Origin: Lactiplantibacillus pentosus
GTDB taxonomy: Bacteria; Bacillota; Bacilli; Lactobacillales; Lactobacillaceae
Direction: 5' to 3'
Length of the DNA stretch: 64,000 bases
NCBI RefSeq assembly: GCF_003641185.1
Contig: NZ_CP032757.1
Location: 1,426,001 to 1,490,000, forward strand
Positions 34,724-44,528 of this stretch are shown piece by piece. The position numbers and the translations under genes are program-made. A model generated the notes under the pieces. It was not told where the DNA came from and did no database searches. It saw nothing but the letters and a program-made list of their open reading frames with translations. Position 1 is the stretch's first letter. Every line of letters begins with the position of its first letter.

Positions 34724-36463
34724 ATGCGAAAGCGAAATTGGTTGATTGCGCTAATTGTCGTCATTGTGGTGGCAATCGGCGGTGGTTGGGGATATTACAA
34801 GTATCATCAATCTACGACGAATTCGACGACGACTAGCAAGGTCCGGTCGGCAAGTAAGACGAAGAAGGATATCAACACGCGTTTGGTCAAGACTGAAATC
34901 AAGGCCCAAGCGGGTGAGACGGCAACGCTCAAGAAGGCCGTCGCTAATAAGAATTACACGGTCAATAACATGTATACCAAAGTCAATCCGTACGGCGTTT
35001 CACCACTTTCGGCTAAGGTGATTTTCCACACGGATAAGGCGGCTAAAGTGAGTTATACCGTGGTCGGTAAGAGTGCCAAGACGTCAATCTCCAATACCAT
35101 CAGTAAGTACTCGACGAGCCATGACTTGACGGTACTCGGGTTATACGCGAATACGAATAACCAAGTTAAAATCAAGGTAACGTACAAGAATGGGACGTCG
35201 ACGACCAAAACGATTCGTTTGAAGACGGCCAAGTTACCTTCAGCGTTAACGGATTTCAAGATCAACGTTAAGAAGGCTAACAAACAAAAGATGGTTCTCG
35301 GTACTGGAAATTCGAAGTTGACCTTCATGGTTCGGACAACGATTTCTGGTAGCAAGCAGTCGAAGAACTTATCCTTTGGGATCGATGCCGATGGTAATAT
35401 TCGGTGGTACACCACGCGGCCAACCTCACACATTTTCAAACAACTCAACAATGGACATTTACTCATTTGGACCAAGTCGAATGCTAAGAATTCATACTTC
35501 GACGAGTTAGTGGAAATGGACTACACGGGTAAAGTTTACAAGACTTACAAGTTTAACCATAAGGCTTGGGGCAAGGCTAAGGGTTCTAAGAAGCAGAACC
35601 ATAACCAAGTCCACCATGATGTGACTGAGCTGCCAAACGGTGACTTGATTGCGACCGTTTCAGATGGTGGTCGGACTTATGTGGAAGATACCATGATCGT
35701 TATTTCGCATAAGACCGGTAAGATCACCAAGGTCATCAACATGAAGAATCTGTTACCGGCCAAGTTCTATACCAAATACAATGCCACTAAGTCGAATAAA
35801 TACATGGGTAAGAAGGACTGGTTCCATCAAAACTCAGTCTATTATGACAAGACGGACAAGAGCCTGATTATTTCTAGTCGGAACCAAAACTTAGTCATGA
35901 AGATCGACTACAAGACTGAAAAAATTAAGTGGATTCTCTCAAGTAAGAAACGGTCGGCATGGCCGAAGTCTTACCGCAAGTACTTGCTGAAGGCCAAGGG
36001 TAAAATTGCCTGGCCAGGTGGTCAACATGCGGCGATTGTGGACCCATCGACCTTAGGTAACAAGGGTTCCTTGAATGTGATGATTTTCAACAATAATGTG
36101 GCAGTTGGGACGACCAAGAAGTCCTTGCAAGACTCTTCTGGTAAGTATTCCGAAGGTGTCGAATACCACATCAACGAGAAGACCAAGACTATTTCACAAG
36201 TCGGTGCTTATGGGAAGTCACTCGGTAAGAAGAACTTCGCGAATATCATTGGTTCGAACCGTTACTTGAGTGCTTCCAACCGTTTGATCGACTTTGGTTG
36301 GTTGAACAATGGTAAGTCGGCCAATATTATTGAATACGACCTCAAGAGCAAGCAACAAGTGTTTAACGTTGAATTGACAGGATTGCCAAGCGGTGGTTAC
36401 GTCTACCGGGCAGAACGCTTCTCATTGTATCCAACGAAGCACGCTTATGGGATCAATGAGTAG
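34724..36463 (+). CDS. Membrane-anchored arylsulfate sulfotransferase (AssT-like)
   Basis: 579 residues. An N-terminal membrane anchor (LIALIVVIVVAIGGGWGYY) with no cleavage site puts the enzyme on the outer face. A ~100-residue beta domain (about 60-170) is followed by a beta-propeller of the arylsulfotransferase family. Motifs match the active-site elements of AssT: NQVHHDV, DWFHQNSVYYD, ISSRNQN with the Arg, and WPGGQHAAIVD with the probable catalytic histidine. Such enzymes move sulfate between phenolic compounds without PAPS. It is 45 bases after the DHH gene and probably part of the same transcript. Very lysine-rich. Confidence 0.85.
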   Translation: MRKRNWLIALIVVIVVAIGGGWGYYKYHQSTTNSTTTSKVRSASKTKKDINTRLVKTEIKAQAGETATLKKAVANKNYTVNNMYTKVNPYGVSPLSAKVIFHTDKAAKVSYTVVGKSAKTSISNTISKYSTSHDLTVLGLYANTNNQVKIKVTYKNGTSTTKTIRLKTAKLPSALTDFKINVKKANKQKMVLGTGNSKLTFMVRTTISGSKQSKNLSFGIDADGNIRWYTTRPTSHIFKQLNNGHLLIWTKSNAKNSYFDELVEMDYTGKVYKTYKFNHKAWGKAKGSKKQNHNQVHHDVTELPNGDLIATVSDGGRTYVEDTMIVISHKTGKITKVINMKNLLPAKFYTKYNATKSNKYMGKKDWFHQNSVYYDKTDKSLIISSRNQNLVMKIDYKTEKIKWILSSKKRSAWPKSYRKYLLKAKGKIAWPGGQHAAIVDPSTLGNKGSLNVMIFNNNVAVGTTKKSLQDSSGKYSEGVEYHINEKTKTISQVGAYGKSLGKKNFANIIGSNRYLSASNRLIDFGWLNNGKSANIIEYDLKSKQQVFNVELTGLPSGGYVYRAERFSLYPTKHAYGINE

Positions 36464-36917
36464 TGTTAGGATTGACGAACTGATCATATAGCTAGTAAGT
36501 GCAGAATTGCAACCTGGTTCACTAGGTAACTGGCAGTGATATGAAGTCAATTCGTCACACAAATTTTAGATGAAAATAAGTTCCTCGCGGTTTTGGCGCG
36601 AGGGGCTTATTTTTTTGAGCCGGAGTTTGAGCCGAAGTATTCCACGTGAGCCCTGACTGGCGTGGCGAGTACCGTGCTTCACTTGTGATCTTCACCATAC
36701 CGAAAACGTTAATTAGTCTAAACCAATAAGTTAACAAAAAAGTCATAAATTCATCGCAAAATTATCTGAAAATCAGGAATTATTTCATACCGTAACGTAA
36801 TTAAGTTCATATTCCAAGTCTAAAATGGTTCTTGTATTAATGAATGACCCGGTTTCTGAAGTGGTACCGGGGATGTTCAGATTACTGGAAAGAATAGAAA
36901 TTAGCTGAAGCGGAGCG
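36464..36917. other. Gene-free interval between AssT and permease genes
   Basis: Contains the terminator at 36577-36617. After it, an AT-rich stretch leads to the permease. No further gene or known motif seen. The permease has its own leader, so it is probably transcribed separately from the sat-cysC operon. Confidence 0.6.
36577..36617 (+). terminator. Terminator after the sulfotransferase operon
   Basis: AAGTTCCTCGCG (36577-36588) pairs with CGCGAGGGGCTT (36597-36608, two G-T wobbles), followed by a run of seven Ts. Confidence 0.85.
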
Positions 36918-38702
36918 ATGACGATGACCCTCAATATTGCAATAGTTTTAATTACGTTATTAGTATCATTTGTATTAATGGCCATGGAAATTACCACGCC
37001 TAACGCGGTCATCCTCTGTGCCCTGGCATTTTTGATGTTCGTGGGGATTCTATCGCCAACGGATGCCTTATCTGGATTTGCCAATGATGGGCTCGCGACA
37101 ATCGCGTTAATGTATATTATCGCGTACGCCATCGCGAAGAGTAATTTGATTACTCGATTATTTGACCGGATTCTCGGTGATGGCCATAATGAAAAACGGT
37201 CGTTGTTGCGGATGCTCGCCAGTGTCTGTGTGATTTCACCCTTCATGAACAATACACCAATCGTGTCAACCTTGACGCCAATGATTCAGCGCTGGACCAA
37301 GCGCAAGGGGATGGCGGTTTCTAAATTTTTGATTCCATTATCGTACGCCACGATCTTGAGTGGGTTGCTGACTGTTTTAGGGACGTCGACCAACTTGGTG
37401 GCGCAGGGCTTATTATCGAAGTACAAATTGGCTAAGTTCGGAACGTTCGACCTCGCCATCGTCGGGATTCCAATCACAATTATTGGGCTGATTTACTTAC
37501 TAACAGTCGGTTACCGGCTATTGCCAAGCTATTATGGTAGCAGTGTCGATGATGTAGCCGCTGAACCGAATGATTATTTGATTGAAATGTCGATTTCAGA
37601 TGAGTTTGAACATTTGAATGAAACGGTGGCTGAAGCCAAATTACGGAACTTGCCACGCTCCTTTTTAGCCGCCATCAATCGGGGTGGACAGGCAATCGTG
37701 CCGGTTGCGGATGATACGGTGTTACGACTCGGCGACCGCCTGTACTTTACCGGGACCTTTGATTGCATCAACGATTTAATGAATATTAAGGGATTGGTCC
37801 CAAGTACTCAGAAAATTAATTTGGCAGATATTACCAACGAACGGGCACGGTTAGTCGAAGTTTCGGTTCCTGACACTTCGAGTTTAGTTAACCAAAGTAT
37901 CAAGTCCGCCCGTTTCCGGAACGTCTTCGGTAGTGTCGTCGTTGCAATTCGGCGGAATGGCGTCAATCTGGAAGGTCGGCTCGGTGGCATTCGGCTCAAA
38001 GGTGGCGACAACCTGGTCATGATTACAACGAGTGACCAGGATGAATTGGCTACTTTGAAAGACTTGCACGTCTTCAACTCACAACCCGTCCAGTCCCGCA
38101 AACATACCTACAAAGACTTTTTACCGATTTTCTTGTTAGTGGCGACGATTGTCGTTTCAACGATGGGGATTATTGATTTATTCGTTGGTTTGGCCGCATC
38201 ATGTGTGGTGTTATTCCTGACGAAGTGTGTTTCAATCAGTGACATTGTTAAGGCGGTCGATATGAACGTGCTGTTCCTAGTCGCAAGTAGTTATGGTCTA
38301 GGATTAGCGATGTCCAATGTCGGTGCCGATAAGTTCATTGCAAAGTCGCTAGTTGCCATTACTGGTAACGCATCACCAATCATCTACATGTTTTTGATCT
38401 ACTTTGTCACGAACTTCCTGACAGCCATTTTATCCAACGCGGCGGCGCTCTCGTTAATGTTTCCAGTGGTCGTGTCGGCCGCCAAACTGGAGGACCTGCC
38501 CGTTATGATGTTGGTCATGCTGATCACGATTGCGGCGACGGCAGACTTTTCGACGCCAATCGGCTATCAGACTAACTTGATTGTGTATGGCCCTGGTCAT
38601 TATAAATTTACTGATTACTTCAAAGTTGGGATTCCACTGAATTTAATCTGTATGGTCGTCTGTGTCTTCGTTTCGTATTACTATTATATGGTGATACTGT
38701 AA
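36918..38702 (+). CDS. SLC13-type anion (probably sulfate) permease with two TrkA-C domains
   Basis: 594 residues. Membrane part in two halves (about 1-200 and 395-594) with family motifs SPFMNNTPIV and LGTSTNLVAQG, and in the second half LSNAAALSLMF and ADFSTPIGYQTNLIVYG. Between them lie two cytoplasmic TrkA-C/RCK-like domains (about 215-295 and 310-385) that would sense a ligand. Family members carry sulfate or other divalent anions. Its place just after the sulfate activation genes makes sulfate the likely cargo. Start at the ATG 36918 (or 36924) behind GCGGAG. Confidence 0.87.
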   Translation: MTMTLNIAIVLITLLVSFVLMAMEITTPNAVILCALAFLMFVGILSPTDALSGFANDGLATIALMYIIAYAIAKSNLITRLFDRILGDGHNEKRSLLRMLASVCVISPFMNNTPIVSTLTPMIQRWTKRKGMAVSKFLIPLSYATILSGLLTVLGTSTNLVAQGLLSKYKLAKFGTFDLAIVGIPITIIGLIYLLTVGYRLLPSYYGSSVDDVAAEPNDYLIEMSISDEFEHLNETVAEAKLRNLPRSFLAAINRGGQAIVPVADDTVLRLGDRLYFTGTFDCINDLMNIKGLVPSTQKINLADITNERARLVEVSVPDTSSLVNQSIKSARFRNVFGSVVVAIRRNGVNLEGRLGGIRLKGGDNLVMITTSDQDELATLKDLHVFNSQPVQSRKHTYKDFLPIFLLVATIVVSTMGIIDLFVGLAASCVVLFLTKCVSISDIVKAVDMNVLFLVASSYGLGLAMSNVGADKFIAKSLVAITGNASPIIYMFLIYFVTNFLTAILSNAAALSLMFPVVVSAAKLEDLPVMMLVMLITIAATADFSTPIGYQTNLIVYGPGHYKFTDYFKVGIPLNLICMVVCVFVSYYYYMVIL

Positions 38703-39157
38703 TTTTGATGTTAATCTGCGGCATGAAGTTTGGCTGGCCGCGAGTACAAGTGACTAATTGAATAAAATCTGATTGCGTTGCTCGCTGGATGCGGATGACG
38801 CGTTGATCAGAGAAACTAAACTAAACGCAAGCGTGCAGAATTTCTGGACGCTTTTTTGCGTTGAATGGGGTGTCACGGTGGAAAGACGTGGGATGTCGTG
38901 GTAGGAATACCAAAACGAGTGGCCCTGGGTACCATGCGATGATGGCAGCTGGGGCGGTTCTGACTGCCAGTCGCTGACTTGATTATCCCAAGTCGGAAGC
39001 CCCAAATAATTGCGAAAATAAATTATTTAATTTTTAGGGAACAAACCACTAGTATTCTAAAACCAAAGTTGATATACTAGCAAAGTTTGCTTGATTGTTT
39101 GGTCAACAGGAAAACGATTACAAGCAGGCCATCTTAATTAACGAAAGGAGTGCGGAA
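38703..39157. other. Gene-free interval before the MATE gene
   Basis: Holds a terminator-like hairpin (38830-38857). The rest, 38860-39150, contains several short inverted segments near 38930-39000 but no gene I can support. GAAAGGAG just before 39158 is the MATE ribosome site. Confidence 0.5.
38830..38857 (+). terminator. Terminator after the anion permease gene
   Basis: AGCGTGCAGA (38830-38839) pairs with TCTGGACGCT (38843-38852) with one G-G mismatch and an ATT loop, then a T run. Confidence 0.75.
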
Positions 39158-40549
39158 ATGAACGATTTAACAAAGGGGAAACCGTTAAAATTAATTTTCT
39201 GGTTTACAATTCCATTACTAATCGGTAACATTTTTCAGCAATTTTATAGTTTGTCAGACACGTTGATCGTTGGTCAGACACTTGGGGTCAAAGCCCTAGC
39301 AGCTGTCGGGTCAACGGGGAGTGTCCAGTTCTTGATTATCGGGTTCGCGCAAGGCTTGACGGCCGGACTGTCGATTTTAACGGCGCAACATTTTGGTGCC
39401 CGTGATTTTAAAGCAGTTCGGCGGAGTTTTGCCATCAGTATCGTGGTCAGTCTAATCGTCGGTATTATTTTGACGGTACTGTCACTGATATTTGTGGACC
39501 ATATTTTGTTGCTGATGCAGACGCCAACGGATATTATCGCGGACGCCCGAACCTTCTTACAAATCATGCTTGGCGGGATGTTAGCCCCGATTGGTTTTAA
39601 CTTGTTGTCAAACATCATTCGCGCACTCGGCGATAGTCGGACACCGTTGTGGTTTCTGATTATCAGTGCCTTAATTAATATTGGCCTCGAATTACTGTTC
39701 ATTCTGGTCTTTAAGTGGGGCATCGCCGGTGCTAGCTGGGCCACAATTCTGGCACAAGCGATTGCGACTTTGATGTGCGTGGTGTATATCATGGTCAAGG
39801 TGCCAATTCTGCACATTGGCTGGCGCCATTTCAAGCTAGTCTGGGCAGAAGTGCGGGCACATTTGAACGTCGCTTTACCCATGGCGTTTCAAATGTCGAT
39901 CATTGCGATTGGGACGATTGTCTTGCAAGCTGCTCTGAATAGTCTTGGAACGAACTCAGTGGCCGCAACGACTGCCGCTCAAAAAATTGACCAATTGGCG
40001 ACGCAACCGCTGATGTCGTTTGGGGTCACGATGGCGACCTTTGCGGCTCAAAATTACGGTGCCCACAAGTATGAACGGATTATTACTGGTGTCAAACAAA
40101 CGATGTGGCTGTCGGGGAGTTTTAGTGTCGTTGCTGGTTTGATTGAAATTATCTGGGGCAAGCAACTGGTCGGCTTCTTCGTTGGTCATCAAGATGTGGC
40201 CGTCCTGAACTTGTCGCAGACGTATTTTAACGTCATTGGGAGTACTTATTTATTACTGTCGATGCTCTTCATTATGCGTAACACGCTTCAAGGTCTGGGT
40301 CGCAGTGCGATTCCGACACTGGCCGGAGCTGCGGAACTATTCATGCGGGTGTTCGCTGCTTTGATTTTGGTTCGACTGCTCGGTTACGCCGGGGCATGTA
40401 GCTCGGAGCCACTAGCCTGGCTGGGCTCGTGTGCAGTACTTTTGCCGGCGTACATTAAGTCCGTTCGTGATTTGCGGCGTCAAGAACGCATGACGACCGT
40501 GGTCGCTGAAGAACCGACGCCTATTTTGGCAGATTCAGACAAACCATAA
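39158..40549 (+). CDS. MATE-family multidrug/toxic-compound exporter
   Basis: 463 residues with twelve membrane helices. The start MNDLTKGKPLKLIFWFTIPLL is the typical family opening, followed by NIFQQFYSLSDTLIVGQTLG and, in the second half, ATTAAQKIDQLATQP. Cation-coupled efflux of drugs or metabolites is expected; the substrate is unknown. I use the ATG at 39158 because GAAAGGAGTGCGG stands upstream; the frame is open to 39095 but the extra 21 residues are polar and atypical. No close operon partner. A short acidic tail (EEPTPILADSDKP) ends the protein. Confidence 0.93.
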   Translation: MNDLTKGKPLKLIFWFTIPLLIGNIFQQFYSLSDTLIVGQTLGVKALAAVGSTGSVQFLIIGFAQGLTAGLSILTAQHFGARDFKAVRRSFAISIVVSLIVGIILTVLSLIFVDHILLLMQTPTDIIADARTFLQIMLGGMLAPIGFNLLSNIIRALGDSRTPLWFLIISALINIGLELLFILVFKWGIAGASWATILAQAIATLMCVVYIMVKVPILHIGWRHFKLVWAEVRAHLNVALPMAFQMSIIAIGTIVLQAALNSLGTNSVAATTAAQKIDQLATQPLMSFGVTMATFAAQNYGAHKYERIITGVKQTMWLSGSFSVVAGLIEIIWGKQLVGFFVGHQDVAVLNLSQTYFNVIGSTYLLLSMLFIMRNTLQGLGRSAIPTLAGAAELFMRVFAALILVRLLGYAGACSSEPLAWLGSCAVLLPAYIKSVRDLRRQERMTTVVAEEPTPILADSDKP

Positions 40550-40675
40550 TTAAGACTTGCAACAAGCTAGATTTTTTGATAATATTTGTTATCAATTTTA
40601 TTTTAAAAGTTTCTGGATAGGTCGCTAGCAACAGTGAACTAGCGGCACACCAAGAAGGGTTAAGGAGTTTAACAC

Positions 40676-40921
40676 ATGGCCGTAGAATTAAAAATTGGCG
40701 ATTATGTCGCCGGTAAAAAGTTTGCTTCACTAGAACACGATTTCAAGGGTGAAATTGAAAAAGTGTATGAAAATTCAGTTTTGATCCTCATTAAAGAATT
40801 TGAAAAAGCTGACGAACCAATCGTCAATGAGTACAACCACCGGGCCGTTGTTCGTAAGGAAGACGCTAAGCTCATCAAGGCGGCACCAAAAGCCAAGGTT
40901 GTTCCTCAAAAAGAAGACTAA
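40676..40921 (+). CDS. DUF2187-family small protein (KOW-like)
   Basis: 81 residues: a small beta barrel (LKIGDYVAGKKFASLEHDF, GEIEKVYENSVLILI, NEYNHRAVVRKEDAKLI) resembling the DUF2187 family of Firmicutes, whose fold is like KOW/SH3 RNA- or protein-binding domains. A lysine-rich tail (AAPKAKVVPQKED) follows. Good ribosome site TTAAGGAG. Its role is unknown; proximity to tRNA genes may be coincidence. A promoter for the tRNAs begins 18 bases after its stop. Confidence 0.85.
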   Translation: MAVELKIGDYVAGKKFASLEHDFKGEIEKVYENSVLILIKEFEKADEPIVNEYNHRAVVRKEDAKLIKAAPKAKVVPQKED

Positions 40922-40938
40922 AAAATTTATAAATAACC

Positions 40939-40967
40939 ATGACAACAGAAAAAATGTATGCTATACT
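40939..40967 (+). promoter_or_regulatory. Promoter for the tRNA-Gly/tRNA-Asp transcript
   Basis: ATGACA (40939-40944) and TATACT (40962-40967) with a 17-base spacer, 18 bases before the first tRNA. Confidence 0.7.
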
Positions 40968-40984
40968 AATTTCTGTTGTTAAAT

Positions 40985-41055
40985 GCGGGTGTAGTTTAGT
41001 GGTAAAATTCAAGCTTCCCAAGCTTGCGTCGCGGGTCCGATTCCCGTCACCCGCT
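40985..41055 (+). tRNA. tRNA-Gly (anticodon CCC)
   Basis: 71-base cloverleaf: acceptor GCGGGTG/CACCCGC with T as discriminator, D arm with TTTAGTGGTAAAA, anticodon stem CAAGC/GCTTG with loop TTCCCAA (anticodon CCC), T loop in GGGTCCGATTCCC. CCA not encoded. Confidence 0.95.
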
Positions 41056-41107
41056 TTGTAGTTAACTTCGAGGTTGAAATGGCCTTTGCTACAAGCTCCT
41101 CACTTAT

Positions 41108-41182
41108 GGTCCGTTGGTCTAGTTGGTTTAGGACGCCTGCCTGTCACGCAGGAGATCACGAGTTCGAGTCTCGTACGGACCG
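41108..41182 (+). tRNA. tRNA-Asp (anticodon GTC)
   Basis: 75 bases: acceptor GGTCCGT/ACGGACC with G as discriminator, anticodon stem CCTGC/GCAGG with loop CTGTCAC (anticodon GTC), T arm CGAGTTCGAGTCTCG. CCA not encoded. Second in the two-tRNA transcript. Confidence 0.96.
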
Positions 41183-41194
41183 TAATTTAGATGG

Positions 41195-41224
41195 AAACGT
41201 GTCGTTTGACGGCACGTTTTTTTG
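41195..41224 (+). terminator. Terminator of the tRNA transcript
   Basis: AAACGTGTCG (41195-41204) pairs with CGGCACGTTT (41210-41219) with one wobble, then a T run. Confidence 0.88.
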
Positions 41225-41335
41225 TTAGAATCAATCTCTGATGGCTGGCCTCACTTTATTTATAAAAGTCTGGTACGGTCAATTGCTGATTTGCACTGAC
41301 ATTCTGGCCAATTTGGATGAAAAGAGGAGAAGTCG

Positions 41336-41782
41336 ATGAATTTTACAACAATTGCTTTTGATCAGTTAACAGTGCGCCAGTTGCACCAAATCTATAAGTT
41401 GCGGGTGGCAGTTTTCGTCGTTGAGCAGCATTGCCCATATCAAGAGGTCGATGATACTGATTTGACCGCTTGGCATCTACTGGGGCAGGATCAACAGGGG
41501 CACTTAATTGCATACGCACGCTTGATGCAGGAAACCAATCACCAGGCCCGCATTGGTCGGGTGCTGACGAATCCGGATTTTCGTGGTCAGGGTGCCGGCA
41601 AGCAATTGGTACAGCGGGCGCTTGAGCAGGTCAATGCGTTATGGCCGGAAACGAGTCAGGTCAATATCCAGGCACAACACTACTTGGACCGCTTCTATCG
41701 TCGCTTTGGCTTTGAACCCGTTTCAGCAGTCTATCTGGAGGACGGTATTCCGCACCAAGACATGGTTTTGAAGTTACGCTAG
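41336..41782 (+). CDS. ElaA-type GNAT acetyltransferase
   Basis: 148 residues, one GNAT domain of the ElaA subfamily: LHQIYKLRVAVFVVEQHCPYQEVDDTD near the start is the family signature, and RIGRVLTNPDFRGQGAGKQL is the acetyl-CoA binding loop (R-x-x-G-x-G/A). It probably acetylates a small amine or protein; the natural substrate of ElaA is not established. AAGAGGAGAAG precedes the ATG. It stands alone between the tRNAs and the argS T-box. Confidence 0.88.
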   Translation: MNFTTIAFDQLTVRQLHQIYKLRVAVFVVEQHCPYQEVDDTDLTAWHLLGQDQQGHLIAYARLMQETNHQARIGRVLTNPDFRGQGAGKQLVQRALEQVNALWPETSQVNIQAQHYLDRFYRRFGFEPVSAVYLEDGIPHQDMVLKLR

Positions 41783-41802
41783 TCAAATGCAATAAATTCT
41801 GT

Positions 41803-42026
41803 TATACTAACGCATGGTAAAAATTTACACGTCTAATGAGAAAGAATAGTACAATAACGGGTCAGCACAGCGAATTCGGGATGATGGAAGCCGAATCTGA
41901 GCCATATTGGAAGCGCGCTTTTGAAGACGACAATTCGATAATAAGTGGATGCAATATCAATTAGAGTGGTACCGCGGGAACATCTCGTCTCTTACATGTT
42001 ATAAAAATATGTAGGGGACTTTTTTT
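41803..42026 (+). promoter_or_regulatory. T-box riboswitch leader of argS
   Basis: TATACT at 41803-41808 is the likely -10. The leader carries the T-box core TGGTACCGCG (41967-41976) and a terminator GTCTCTTACAT (41987-41997) pairing with ATGTAGGGGAC (42009-42019), followed by seven Ts. Binding of uncharged tRNA-Arg would switch to the antiterminator. A CGC in GAAGCGCGCTTT is a candidate Arg specifier but I cannot fold stem I with certainty. It stops 30 bases before argS. Confidence 0.93.
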
Positions 42027-42055
42027 GTCCCGCCACGCAAGTCAAGGAGGACAAT

Positions 42056-43744
42056 ATGGATTACAAACAACTCGTTACGGCAGCCTTAGCGCCTGCCTTA
42101 CCAGATTTCACTAAGGAAGCGATTTTCGAAAAACTCGAACAACCAAAGACTTCCAAACAAGGTGATTTAGCCTTTCCAACTTTTACGTTGGCTAAGACGT
42201 TACACAAAGCACCACAGATGATTGCCAGTGACATCGTCGAAAAGGTTGACGACACTGATTTTGAAAAGGTCGTTGCCATGGGCCCTTACGTCAACTTCTT
42301 CTTCAAGAAGGATGCGTTTGCGGCCGATATTTTAGGCCAAGTACTGAGTGCTGAAGGTCATTTTGGTGATAGCAAGTTAGGTGAACAGGGTCAAGTGCCG
42401 ATTGACATGTCATCACCAAATATTGCTAAGCCAATCTCAATGGGGCATTTACGCTCAACCGTGATTGGTAATTCGTTAGCCAATATCTTAAGTAAGTTGG
42501 ATTACCAACCCGTTAAAATCAACCATTTGGGCGACTGGGGCACGCAATTTGGTAAGTTGATCACCGCCTACAAGATGTGGGGGAGTGAAGCCGAAGTCAA
42601 GGCTGATCCAATCAATAACTTGTTGAAGTACTACGTGCGGTTCCATAAGGAAGATGTTGATCACCCAGAAATGGACGATGAAGCACGTGAATGGTTCAAA
42701 AAGTTGGAAAATGGCGATGAAGAAGCGACTAAGTTATGGTCATGGTTCCGTTCTGAATCACTGAAAGCCTTCAAGAAGATTTATCAACGGTTAGACATTG
42801 ACTTTGATTCCTTCAAGGGTGAAGCCTTCTACAACGACAAGATGCAAGAAGTTGTCGATATCTTGGAAGACAAGCACTTGTTGCAAGAAAGCCAAGGTGC
42901 TGAAGTTGTTGATTTGAGTAAATATGACCTAAATCCAGCCCTGATCAAGAAGTCTGATGGGGCGACGCTGTACATCACCCGGGACTTAGCTGCCGCAATT
43001 TACCGGAAGCGGACTTATGATTTCGTTCAATCCCTCTACGTCGTGGGCAACGAACAGACGAACCACTTCAAGCAATTGAAGGCCGTCTTGACCGAAATGG
43101 GCTTTGACTGGGCGGATGAAATTCATCATATTCCATTCGGCTTGATTACTTCTGGTGGTAAGAAGCTGTCAACGCGGAGTGGCCGGGTCATCTTGTTAGA
43201 CAAAGTCTTAGATGATGCCGTTTCATTAGCACATGAACAAATCGAAGCCAAGAACCCTGACTTACCTAACAAGGATGAAGTTGCGGATGCAGTCGGAATT
43301 GGCGCCGTTGTTTTCCATGACTTGAAGAATGAACGGATGAACAGCTTCGACTTCAACTTGGAAGAAGTCGTTCGTTTTGAAGGTGAGACTGGACCTTACG
43401 TGCAATACGCACATGCTCGGGCTGAAAGTATCTTACGCAAAGCCGGTAGTCCTGAAATTGCCACGACGGATCAAGCATTAGCAGACCCTGCTGCCTGGGA
43501 TACCCTTAAATTATTGAGCGAATTCCCAGCAACGGTTGTTCGGGCAAGTACCGAATACGAACCATCAGTGGTTGCCAAGTACGCCATCCACTTGGCAAAG
43601 GCCTTCAACAAGTACTATGCCAACACGAAGATCTTAGTCGAAGATGATGACTTGAATGCACGGCTTGCACTGGTCAAGAGTGTCAGCATCGTCTTGAAGG
43701 AAGCCTTGCGCTTACTTGGGGTTAAGGCGCCTGACGAAATGTAA
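42056..43744 (+). CDS. argS: Arginyl-tRNA synthetase
   Basis: 562 residues, standard length. Class I enzyme: the HIGH-equivalent [15 protein letters not shown] (about 130-144) and the KMSKS-equivalent KKLSTRSGR (about 363-371). N-terminal Add1 domain for the tRNA D-loop at about 1-85, C-terminal helical anticodon-binding domain ([16 protein letters not shown] to the end). Charges tRNA-Arg with arginine using ATP. Ribosome site AAGGAGG. Expression is controlled by the T-box just upstream. Confidence 0.97.
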   Translation: MDYKQLVTAALAPALPDFTKEAIFEKLEQPKTSKQGDLAFPTFTLAKTLHKAPQMIASDIVEKVDDTDFEKVVAMGPYVNFFFKKDAFAADILGQVLSAEGHFGDSKLGEQGQVPIDMSSPNIAKPISMGHLRSTVIGNSLANILSKLDYQPVKINHLGDWGTQFGKLITAYKMWGSEAEVKADPINNLLKYYVRFHKEDVDHPEMDDEAREWFKKLENGDEEATKLWSWFRSESLKAFKKIYQRLDIDFDSFKGEAFYNDKMQEVVDILEDKHLLQESQGAEVVDLSKYDLNPALIKKSDGATLYITRDLAAAIYRKRTYDFVQSLYVVGNEQTNHFKQLKAVLTEMGFDWADEIHHIPFGLITSGGKKLSTRSGRVILLDKVLDDAVSLAHEQIEAKNPDLPNKDEVADAVGIGAVVFHDLKNERMNSFDFNLEEVVRFEGETGPYVQYAHARAESILRKAGSPEIATTDQALADPAAWDTLKLLSEFPATVVRASTEYEPSVVAKYAIHLAKAFNKYYANTKILVEDDDLNARLALVKSVSIVLKEALRLLGVKAPDEM

Positions 43745-43771
43745 TTTATGCATAACTAAAGTTTTAAATCG

Positions 43772-43813
43772 AGTCGCTCTGAGAATGGACAAGTTCTTGG
43801 GGCGACTTTTTTA
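43772..43813 (+). terminator. Terminator of argS
   Basis: AGTCGCTCTGAGAA (43772-43785) pairs with TTCTTGGGGCGACT (43794-43807) allowing wobbles, then six Ts. Confidence 0.85.
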
Positions 43814-43886
43814 GCCAGCATATTCTCGAGCATAACGCGTTGTGGACCGGATTGCGCTTAGGTAACGCCTGTTAGTCAGTAACTGG

Positions 43887-44351
43887 TTAGCGTATTTTGA
43901 CCTTCCACAAATAGTGGATACCACGTGAAGTGCCAATAATAATAACCAGCGGCCACGCCAGTAGTTGCAGGCAGCCGTGAATAATGAAAGCGACGGTGAT
44001 ACCCATCAAGTCATCTTGATAGTCATTTTTAGCCAGTAACATGTCGCGGCTGATGACCGGATTGAGTGCGTTGCGATAGATTTCGGTGAGACTCTGATGG
44101 TTGCCAGTCGTTTGGTGTAGTGATTTTGAAGCAGCGGAAATCAGCTGAAACGGGTGACGGGTAAGTTTAGGTACTAGCGCCATTAATAAGGGATGTGCAA
44201 CGAAATAGGCACTAAGCAAGTAGCCATTGACGAGTGTCCAATGAAACTTAAACTGACCTGTGGGTGATGCCGTTACGGCGTATACTGCGATAATCGTAAA
44301 CAACGCACACCGAATGTAGTCAGCGCCCACGAGCATGGCTAATTTTTTCAT
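43887..44351 (-). CDS. Hypothetical membrane protein
   Basis: 154 residues with about four hydrophobic helices (IRCALFTIIAVYAVTA, LVNGYLLSAYFVAHPLLMALV, LMGITVAFIIHGCLQLLAWPLVIII) and a cytoplasmic loop of ~50 residues in the middle (HPFQLISAASKSLHQ). No family recognised. A weak GGGAGATG-like site is in front of the ATG. It is convergent with argS and divergent from the ABC transporter, so it probably stands alone. Confidence 0.72.
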   Translation of the reverse strand: MKKLAMLVGADYIRCALFTIIAVYAVTASPTGQFKFHWTLVNGYLLSAYFVAHPLLMALVPKLTRHPFQLISAASKSLHQTTGNHQSLTEIYRNALNPVISRDMLLAKNDYQDDLMGITVAFIIHGCLQLLAWPLVIIIGTSRGIHYLWKVKIR

Positions 44352-44528
44352 TGTGAGTCATCTCCCTGCTTAATCTGTTTTTTGCTTGATTATAGCGAAT
44401 AATTGGCGCTTTGATCGCCTCAATTCCTTAATAAGGCAAGTTTCGATACCAAATAGTTCTGCGACTATTTGGAGTGACCGGGTGGTATTCTGAAGGGTAA
44501 TTCGAAAAGCCATATTGGGGGCCTGGTG

